DNA of 64,000 bases from Amyelois transitella. Its lineage: Eukaryota; Arthropoda; Insecta; Lepidoptera; Pyralidae. Position 1 is the stretch's first letter. Each line of letters starts with the position of its first letter. Positions 56,191 through 64,000 of the stretch are shown in pieces. The notes beneath the pieces are model-generated. The model was given only the letters and a program-made list of their open reading frames with translations, searched no databases and was not told where the DNA came from. Position numbers and translations under genes: made by a program. Location of the stretch: NCBI RefSeq assembly GCF_032362555.1, contig NC_083513.1:1922001-1986000 (forward strand). Direction: 5' to 3'.

Positions 56191-59100
56191 ATGGATGTAA
56201 GTATATCGCAAATCTCTGTTTAAATATTCTTGTAAAAATGACATTCTACCAACCACAAAATTCTCATTGTAACTTTGTTCTAGGAAAGTAACATTCCTAT
56301 CGACATTAATATTGGAAAGCTGCAAGACTGGCTTGTAAGTAGAAGACATGTTAATAAAGAATGGCAAAAAAACATCATAGCAGTAAGAGAAAAGATAAAT
56401 AACGCTATTCAGGACATGCCTGCTCATGATGACATTGCTTCCTTGTTGTCAGGTGAGATCTTAATTCGATACATACATACACATCTTCATCCCCTTACGG
56501 GGAAGACAAAGCCAACAGTCTTGATATTACTGTAAGCCACTCAGTTGTATGTGTAAATGATGTAATTGAGATTCAAATAGAGACATACATGTTGGCATCT
56601 TGTTTAAAAACTTATGACACTAATCAGCCTCCGCAGTGCTGTGGTAGCATGCTGGTATCTTCATATTTCACTGGCCATGACCAATTTACAAGACTTGATT
56701 TATAGCCACATTCAACATCTAGTGCAGCTTTTATTATGATCCACAAATGGTGAAGAGTGGGAAGATGATCTATGATGCAGAGGTCACACAATAATTATAA
56801 ATACATTTATTAAATTAAAAATAATATAAAATTGTACATTCAACTTAAGCACTACTATTTGACATTGTAATATTTTTTTCTTCCTTTACTACCAGGCACT
56901 TACATCAACTACTTCCACTGCCAGAAAATTATAGAGATTCTTAAAGAGACAGAAGCAGATACAAAGAACCTCTTTGGTCGATATGGATCCCAGAGAATGA
57001 AGGACTGGCAAGATGTAGTGAAGAGTTATGAAAAAGAAAACTTGTATTTGGCTGAAGCAGCTCAAATTTTGGTCAGGAATATAAGCTATGAGATTCCCGG
57101 GCTGAAGAAACAGATTGCTAAAGAGGAACAGTTACAAGTTGTAAGTAAATTTTAAAGCATGAAAAAAACTAGAATAGGTTTATTGTCAATATTGCATACA
57201 AGGTATCATTTATTGACATCACATCACTTAAATCTAATTATATCTACTTCTATTAAATCAAAGAATAGTAGCATTAAAAGCTTTCATATTCAATTAATAA
57301 GATTTGTTGCCATTTTATATTATTAATTATTGTGCTTTGTGGTTCTCAGTACTATGGCTAAAAAACTTGAAATTCTTGTAAGCGATGGGCCAGCAAGCAG
57401 TCACTATTTTATTTTAAATTCCATTCTCAAGCCATACAGCTGAACATGGCCTTTCAGTCAATATTTTTATTCTATTGCGCAATACAACATGTTTCATTGA
57501 TATCGCCAGGAATGTGAAAAGAAAAACACTGACTACTTAAAGAATGAAGCTTCAAGCAAATCAGAGTTCTTGAGTCTGTGCAAGCAGCTCGGCATCCAGG
57601 GCAACAAGATCAAGCGGGAACTCGTGGACAGGTTGATGGAGTTGCCCGAAATATATGATAAGGTAAGAATTTCATGCGCTGATTGAGTTAGCCTCAAAGT
57701 AAGTTCGAGACTTGTGTTACGAGATACTAACTCAACAATACTATATTTTATAATAAATACTTATATAGATAAACATCCAAGACCCAGGTCAATCAGATAA
57801 AGTTCTTTTCTCATCATGCCCTGGCTGGGATTCGAACCCAGGACCTCCGGTGTCACAGACAAGCTTACTACCGCTGCGCCAAAGAGGCCGTAAACTTTTT
57901 TTAAAATGAACCTTAGAGATGAGTCTCACCTAACTTAAGTAACCCTTGTAAAGAATAAAGAAATTTTGAATTTTGATTTTGTGGTGCAATCAAGAGTATA
58001 TAGTATTAGAATTCTAATTAAAAGAGAATGTAACTAGTTATTTTCTTTGGCTTTGTTATCTTGTACCCTTTTACTTGTTAGAATATATTGATAGAAGGCT
58101 TTGTTAGAAAACAACAATATTTTATAAAAATAAAAACAATATTTGAAGTAATAATCAAGCAAGAATTATACAAAAACAAGAAACTTACCAAAATACTTTT
58201 CAGGGCTAGTTTCTTCATGAAAATTCCAACTTAACATGTGTTGGTTATATCTCTTTCTAGAAAGACTTATTTATTTATCAATTCATGTACACAGAAAAGA
58301 TATAGGAATAATAAGCAAAAGAAACAATAGGTTTCAGTATTTCTAAAGAACAGAAAAGTGATAGAGATAGATAGAAGACTACCTATGTCCCATAGTAAAA
58401 TGGTGACAGGCGTCCACACAATTATTTATAAAATACATATTGTAAATACGAAATTATATACTAACACAAAAAATATACAAGAGATACCTAATTAGCCCGA
58501 CTTGTATATAGAATTAAGATTGATTAAACTGAAAAAAATATAATATTCTTTCACAGATTGGTAAATCTCTCAAGCCACTACTCCCAGCGATAGAACTTTA
58601 CACGGCATTCACAAAATATATACTCGGTGAGCGCGCCACGGAGGTGTTGCCATTATTGCAATACGTCATTCAGCATGGCAATACCACAGTCTATGAGTGG
58701 AGCTACGGTGAGCCCCCGTTGAGTGTGGAGCCCGATCCGGTACATATCGAGTTCGATGATGAAGAACAGGGTGGGGGGGATCAAGTGAGTATGAGTATTT
58801 TGTTTGTTTCATTCCCTCCTTAAAAAAAAGCAAAGCTTAACGCTTTTGCAATTTTTTGCAACACGTCATCGAATATGGCAACACTAACAGTATTTGTACA
58901 TATAGTTCTTAAGTGTCAAATACTCACTTATAAGAAAGTCGAGCAGGAAATTGTATGTTGACAAAAATAAAGTTTATTTGCAGATAGATTTTGGTGATTC
59001 CAACGAGATAGACTTCGGGTCCATAGACACCGGGGCCATAGACTTTGGTGATGGCGATGGTGCTGCGGAAATCGACTGGGGGAACATCGGGGAAGCGCCA

Positions 59101-61157
59101 GCCGAGAATGTGGTATGATAGCTTTTATACGTTAAGCTATAAAACATATAACATAACAGCTGTCCATCAACTACAACAGATTGTTTTCAGAAAAAAAATT
59201 ACATATGGAGTGCCCTTATTATTTCGAGCCGAAATAACTTCGCCGTAAAAGCTGTAAACATTTTTAGGTACTTTTATATTATCTCAAACATTACAAATTA
59301 AGTTTCTAAGTATCTTCTTCAGTCTGTTCGATAGGGCTTATATCAATCTTTTGGTGACAATGTTTGTTATCTTACAACAAAAGTCTTTGATGTGCTTGTT
59401 TGTATAAACAGATTTCATTTCTCACTACTTGAATTTCACAGGACCTATCAGCGAACATAGCGGAGATATCCTTGGAAGAGTCTGGCATTGTGGTGGAGGA
59501 CCAGGGTGTGCAGGGTGGGGTGGCGCGGGGGAAGGACGCCCTCACTCTCTTAGACAACCCCGCGACCAGGAACCAGGTCATAGATCAACTGCTGGAGGTA
59601 AGCACAGTGAGAATTGTGTGAGAAACACAATATGCCGTATGTTTCTCATTTACTGTGTTTTGTTTCTCGTATCGGCAGTGCCATTTCTCATATTTAGGTG
59701 TTTTCGGGTTTCCTTTTTATGCTTTTTATTTAATGAATACATATCCACTGAAAAAATCAATATTTTATACTTGAAATGTAATAACTTTTAAAAGCCTTCT
59801 ATATTTCGGATGATGTGATGCAAGATTGTTTTATATGTGTTGTATATGTATTTATTGCGAAAACATACAGTTATAATAAAAATAATACGTACTTACATAT
59901 TAAATTATTAAACAAGAGAGTAGAGAATTATTGAAAGTTGCCACTAGAATTCAACTTTTTCATTTCAGCTGGAATCATTCCTCAAAATGCGCCTATACGA
60001 AACGAACACATCGAACGAGCAGAGTTTCTCCCTGATCCAGCAGTTGCCCACGGAGAGTGCGGCCGCGTTGACGGCCATGTTGGACTCTGTCCAGGTCGCC
60101 TCTAGTCGCCTCACCGCGCCAGAGGTCAACCACCTTCATAACGTGAAACATTCACCCAGGTAACTAGTTGGTTGTAGTAGTATAAAACTTTTCAACATTG
60201 CTTTAAGTGGTGAATGTCGTAAAAGGCGACTAAGGGAATAAGAACTACCATCTGCTGCAGCATTTACCATGATCCAAGTGGGTTAGGTTGAGTTATCAAA
60301 ACTATTCTTCGCTTTGTGTACAAACCTGACTGCAGCATCATGGTTGACCTTGGGGTCCAAAGAGGTGAGGACATAATGGGAATAACGTCAGGGGATGATG
60401 AAATGACGTCTCACACCGCCGAGTTTTTACGATTATTTTTGAAATAAAGACAATATGATGTATATTTTTTCATTTATTCTTTATTGTACTTAACAATTAC
60501 AATTTGTAAAGTACAATAGGCGGATTTAAATGAGTTGATGTTATATGAGTTGAATAAAAATAAACAAAGATTAATTCTTGGTTAGGATGCTTTGAGATTC
60601 ATGATTGGCTTTAGTGAGAAACTCAGTCAGTAGGGAATAGTTATTCAGCAAAGTTGAGACAAAACGTAAATTATATTCTTTACAGATACGTAGACGTCTT
60701 AACGGCCCAATTGAAGCAGAAACTAGCGCTCTGCGACAAACTGAGCAAATTGGCGGCGCGCTCGGGCGAGCAGCGAGCACTGAGCACGGCGCGCGCGGCT
60801 CAGCTGCGACCCGCGCTCGCCAGGCTCGTGGACAGGACTAGGGAACTACAGGCCCAGGTATATAGTCATATAGATAAATAAAAGATTTTAAAATAAAGGT
60901 TTTTTTTTGGTGTGAAACCGAACTATGGGTAGCCCTTCGAAAAAGAAATCACGATTATATTGTAAAAGTCTAAAGAGTATTTAGCAATAACTGATGATCT
61001 GTGACAAATAGAGTTCACAGAGTTGAAGATTTAAAGTAAAATTTTGAGTAACCTTCATTTCAAATAAAATGTTTTTTTTTTACAGATCGAAGCCGATATC
61101 TCGAAGAAGTATAAAGGCAGGCCCGTGAATATCATCGGTGGTGTGAAATTTTTGTAA
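56191..61157 (+). CDS. CDK5RAP3: CDK5RAP3 (C53/LZAP), UFMylation adaptor
   Basis: Ten coding exons: 56191-56196, 56284-56452, 56896-57140, 57510-57662, 58557-58784, 58984-59112, 59442-59597, 59969-60159, 60686-60857 and 61086-61157. The frame closes at each junction. The product is 506 residues, the same length I recall for the human protein. Diagnostic blocks are PIDINIGKLQDWLVSRRHV, LFGRYGSQRMKDWQDVV, RNISYEIPGLKKQIAKEEQ, GNTTVYEWSYGEPP, VARGKDALTLLDN and the ending EADISKKYKGRPVNIIGG. Helical N- and C-terminal parts flank an acidic linker with three IDFG and one IDWG motif. The protein works with UFL1 and UFBP1 at the ER to attach UFM1 to ribosomes and to recruit autophagy machinery. The first coding exon contributes only Met-Asp. 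Confidence 0.95.
56468..56585 (-). mobile_element. Family A partial, in CDK5RAP3 intron 2
   Basis: A TATG-type tail, then 'cccttacggggaagacaaag' to 'gagattcaaatagagacata'. Confidence 0.65.
57190..57260 (+). repeat. Dispersed repeat F, fragment
   Basis: 'cacatcacttaaatctaatt' and 'caaggtatcatttattgac', as at 1587. Confidence 0.5.
57332..57465 (+). mobile_element. Family A, deleted and diverged
   Basis: 'gtgctttgtggttctcagta', 'gcgatgggccagcaagcagt' and 'catacagctgaacatggcct' in family order, in CDK5RAP3 intron 3. Confidence 0.6.
57682..57894 (-). mobile_element. tRNA-headed SINE (family B), full copy
   Basis: Inverse of 48137-48390: 'cctggctgggattcgaaccc' (B box) and 'taccgctgcgccaaagaggc' (A box) at the right, body and tail at the left. 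It lies 19 bases after the exon 4 donor of CDK5RAP3. Confidence 0.85.
60262..60375 (+). repeat. Dispersed repeat C, diverged
   Basis: 'tgatccaagtgggttaggtt' and 'gaggtgaggacataatggg' keep the order of the family. In CDK5RAP3 intron 8. Confidence 0.45.
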
Positions 61158-62100
61158 ATACTACAAAGTTTGTACATAAGAATATAAATATATATTTTGT
61201 TGACGGAATATAATATGTTTATGTTTATATTTAAAATGTTTTTTATTTTTCGTTGGCCCTAAGTTTGTGATTACCACGGAAGCGAAGTTCGGGCAACTGA
61301 TGGTTTAAAAAAATAATAAAGTAGATTAATAGTCTAAAGAAACTTTTTTTATATAGAGTTGTATATGACGGTGTTCTTATTGATAACTAGCGCTCCATCC
61401 CGGCTTTGCACCGGTGGGTATCTTTTATAGATATAAATTATTCAAGACCCTCTTTACAACATTTCAAACAAGACCAAAATTCGCCCACATCTGAGATTAG
61501 TGCAGATATTTTTTTTTTATTATTAATAATATTCTTGCGTTAGTGACTAACTGACAGATTACTTAGTACGTATGGTACATATACTACATAGTTTTTGCCT
61601 TTATTAGTAGGTAAGCTGAAAATTGACCTTTTTTGCTGAGAAATGTGGAGTGGATTTTCGTTAAAATATAAAAGAAATGTTAAAATAATAGAAAAGTAAA
61701 AAGTAAAAGCTTTACATTTTATTAGAGGATATATCATCATTAGTATAAAAGGCATATAATATTATGATTAATAAATCATTATTTAATACGGTTCGAAAAT
61801 CAATATTACGCTCTTGAGACATTTATTATGGTGAAGCCCAGTCTAATTTTTAGTTTTACCATTAGTCGGTTAAACCAAAAAATAATTTAATGACAATATA
61901 ACGGTCAGGAAACCGTATGCGACTCAGATTTCTCGCAGTTTTTCTGAAGTCAGTTTCTCGTACATGGAAATGAGGTTTTTTGTTCTTTAATACCGTTATT
62001 AATTAATTTCTTGTGTCACTAAATTCGTTTGCCGCAATCACATATCGTTCCTGACCAAATTTAACAGTGTTAATTGATTGGTCACCAATATCACCTTAAT
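61158..62100. other. CDK5RAP3 3' flank
   Basis: AT-rich, with an ACTAGC-type fragment near 61387 ('aactagcgctccatcccggc'). AATAAA near 61311 could serve as a polyadenylation signal. No gene seen. Confidence 0.4.
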
Positions 62101-62122
62101 TTTCTGATAACGCACGAGTCGG

Positions 62123-62130
62123 TATATAAA
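62123..62130 (+). promoter_or_regulatory. TATA box of the tyrosine-rich peptide gene
   Basis: TATATAAA sits 286 bases before the ATG and about 75 bases before a good splice donor (GTAAGT at 62205). This supports a short untranslated exon at roughly 62150-62204 joined to the acceptor at 62408. Confidence 0.6.
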
Positions 62131-62408
62131 ACAAATGAACTTAGTAAGAGCTTATTGTGTAGAAAATCCCCAAATTCTGGGGTTCCAGACAGGAGGTACC
62201 TGACGTAAGTTCACTTACGAAACAGAATATTTTTTGACGTGGCAACTCAGCTATTTACCAGTGTTGCCAACTAAGCGCTTTCGCCGCTGAGTGCATAACG
62301 CATAGCGCCCATTTTACCTTCAGAAACGTCGTACTTTTTTATATACTACTAAATAAGTATTCATAATACTACTAAAATCATGATTCCCTATATTTATTTT
62401 TATTACAG

Positions 62409-62666
62409 ATGTCTGCCCGATCAATTATATTATTTGTTACGTGCACTCTTTGCCTATTACTGTTACTATGTGAGAGTGAAGCGAGAAGCCCCTCGCAATG
62501 CGCTAAAACCCTCAGGAGCGCCGCCAGGGCACTCAGAACCGGCTCCAAGTCGGCCCTTCGAAAAAGCAAGGATGCTGACGATTGTGTTACTTACTATTTC
62601 CCTTCTGGATCCTCTTATTATTACCCATATTATTACTATCCATATTATTACTATTATTGGGGATGA
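62409..62666 (+). CDS. Small secreted tyrosine-rich peptide
   Basis: An 85-residue frame whose ATG follows directly after a splice acceptor (TTTTTATTACAG), so the leader is probably in an upstream exon. Residues 1-24 are a clear signal peptide (SIILFVTCTLCLLLLLCESE). The mature part has two cysteines, a basic serine/arginine/lysine region (RSAARALRTGSKSALRKSK), then a tail of YYYP-type repeats ending in Trp-Gly. I do not recognise a family. The composition fits structural secretions such as cuticle, eggshell, silk or glue proteins, where tyrosines may be cross-linked; an antimicrobial peptide is another option. Part of its upstream region is repeated near the window end. Confidence 0.65.
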   Translation: MSARSIILFVTCTLCLLLLLCESEARSPSQCAKTLRSAARALRTGSKSALRKSKDADDCVTYYFPSGSSYYYPYYYYPYYYYYWG

Positions 62667-63145
62667 AGTTTTGAAGAAGGATGTAAATACATTAATTTGA
62701 ATTAATGATCTTTGTTTTAATATCGTTAGTTTATGTAGTTGTGAAATTTATTCCTAGGTATATCAGGCCAATCCCAACAATGAAACACGTGTTGTCACGA
62801 CCTAACACATGCAACATTACCTGATGACAGCCACTGATGAAGTTGTAAATGGCAGAATACTTTTGGGGAAAGGAATGAAATCGAATTAGTTTTTTGTATT
62901 TTTAGTAGGTTGTTCCAGTTAAAAATAATGTGTGGATGTTAAGCTCGCGTTAAAGTATAATGTTTTTAAAGTTGAATCAGACTTAAAACTAAATTATTCT
63001 GCACACTTATTGTCGTTGCGAATTTCCGAATTCAATCTGTTGTTTTATTAACATATTATTTTTTATTGCCAGCAGCTTCGCTCTCGTGAGAATTTCTTGT
63101 TTTAAAATTAATCCTAAGGTTTGTTATGTCTGTTTTGGATCGTTA

Positions 63146-63325
63146 GGAAAACTGCACATTCAGGTAACTGGATGTGAGATCATGATCTGATATGTTTCCC
63201 TGCAAAGGTTGTGGAGGTCAGATAAAGAAACCTGAATCACCTAAATCAGAGTCATCGTCAATGGTTCTTCTTTCTCTCTCCCAGAGCTTCTCTCCACTCT
63301 AGAGAGGTGAGGATGAAGAGAGAAG
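63146..63325 (+). repeat. Dispersed repeat C
   Basis: 'aactgcacattcaggtaact', 'gcaaaggttgtggaggtcag' and 'gagaggtgaggatg' in family order. Otherwise 62667-63480 shows no gene. Confidence 0.6.
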
Positions 63326-63499
63326 GGACTCAGAAAGTGGTGATATTGTTAAATTAAGAGTTATCTGCGGGAATAGCATCGCTCAGGACCAAAAAGAGTG
63401 GAACATAGTTTCATACATTGCTATTATTTTTATATCCTTTTCGCCACACTGACAATGTCTTAATTAATTATTTCTAAAATCTGTTGCGTCACATAAATT

Positions 63500-64000
63500 A
63501 ATTATTCTTAGTGCTCAAATTAAGCAGTATATAATTGATTATTCAACAATATCTCCTTAATTATCCGATAACGCACTAGTCGGTTTGTACTAAAAGTCCA
63601 TTTATTAACAACACGTCCCGTGCCCGGCACCAATACAAAAAAGAATAGGACCACTCCATCTTTTTCCCATGGATGTCGTAAAAGGCGACTAAGATATATG
63701 CTTGTAAACTTGTGATTCTTTTTTTAGGCGATGGGCTAGCAACCCGTCACTATTTGAATCTCAATTCTATCATTGATCCGAATAGCTGAATGTGACCTAT
63801 CAGTCTTTTCGGCTGTTGGCTCTGTCGATGTGACTATATGTATGTATGTATTAACAACACGTTGTGGAGAAACCCCAAAAATTTTTGGTTCTCAGACACA
63901 CGTAGGCCTACCTGAAGTAAGTTTATTTAGGTACCTAATACGTTTCAGACCTGGCAAGTCGAACGTGCAAAGTAAAGTGACGACGCTTTCTTCGCAATAT
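63500..64000 (+). promoter_or_regulatory. Duplicate of the peptide-gene upstream region, interrupted by an element
   Basis: 63515-63600 parallels 62065-62135 ('ataacgcactagtcggt' against 'ataacgcacgagtcggt'). 63863-63920 parallels 62155-62210, including the splice donor ('acctgaagtaagtt' against 'acctgacgtaagtt'). The TATA box is not conserved. The coding exon, if any, lies beyond the window. Confidence 0.6.
63617..63849 (+). mobile_element. Family A element with 13-bp target duplication
   Basis: ATTAACAACACGT is present directly on both sides (63604-63616 and 63850-63862). The body follows the family order and ends in TATGTATGT. It splits the duplicated peptide-gene leader. Confidence 0.9.

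Noticed and set aside
62378-62700. Alternative frames overlapping the tyrosine-rich peptide on both strands
   Set aside because: The chosen frame alone starts right after the acceptor with a signal peptide. The others lack these features.

Overview
The window is animal nuclear DNA, almost certainly from a moth or butterfly (Lepidoptera). The evidence is intron-split genes with GT/AG junctions, an AT-rich background, insect-type orthologues and dense short interspersed repeats of the kind typical of lepidopteran introns. I cannot name the species.

Eight host genes can be read, plus one intact transposase. In order: the last two coding exons of the anaphase-promoting-complex subunit Cdc16 (+, 1285-3752); a complete five-exon activin/BMP type II receptor, punt-like (-, 14502-10289); an intronless DNA primase large subunit (+, 16809-18074); an intact mariner transposon (20415-21733); a six-exon fatty acid 2-hydroxylase spread over 17 kb (+, 22329-39147); a twelve-exon secreted heme peroxidase (+, 41222-49486); a six-exon leucine-rich-repeat protein of the LRMDA family (-, 55575-50818); a ten-exon CDK5RAP3/C53, the UFMylation adaptor (+, 56191-61157); and a small secreted tyrosine-rich peptide gene (+, 62409-62666). 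The front half of an apparent second copy of that last gene is cut off by the window end. For all multi-exon genes I checked that the reading phase closes at every junction I give. Apart from Cdc16, which enters from outside the window, each model runs from an ATG to a stop.

The genes do not form one pathway. LRMDA-like and CDK5RAP3 are divergent, with start codons 615 bp apart, and may share a promoter. The peroxidase and the tyrosine-rich peptide are both predicted to be secreted and could be functionally linked, but that is inference.

Much of the remaining DNA is mobile. The main families are: (A) a roughly 250-280 bp short element running from a GTGCCG...CGGCAC terminal hairpin to a (TATG)n tail, with about 25 full or partial copies, two of them with clear 12-13 bp target duplications; (B) a tRNA-headed SINE; (C) a dispersed repeat containing the motif AAACATCGTGAGG; (D) the 3' end of a non-LTR retrotransposon; and (E) several ACTAGC...-type repeats. 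The most distinctive item is a 1.3 kb foldback-like transposon in the last Cdc16 intron. Its inverted arms are built from a 16-bp minisatellite and it is flanked by a 9-bp target duplication. Other notable points are loss of both covalent heme-linking residues in the peroxidase, a run of four IDFG/IDWG motifs in CDK5RAP3, and an intact 13-bp duplication around an element that landed in the duplicated peptide-gene leader.
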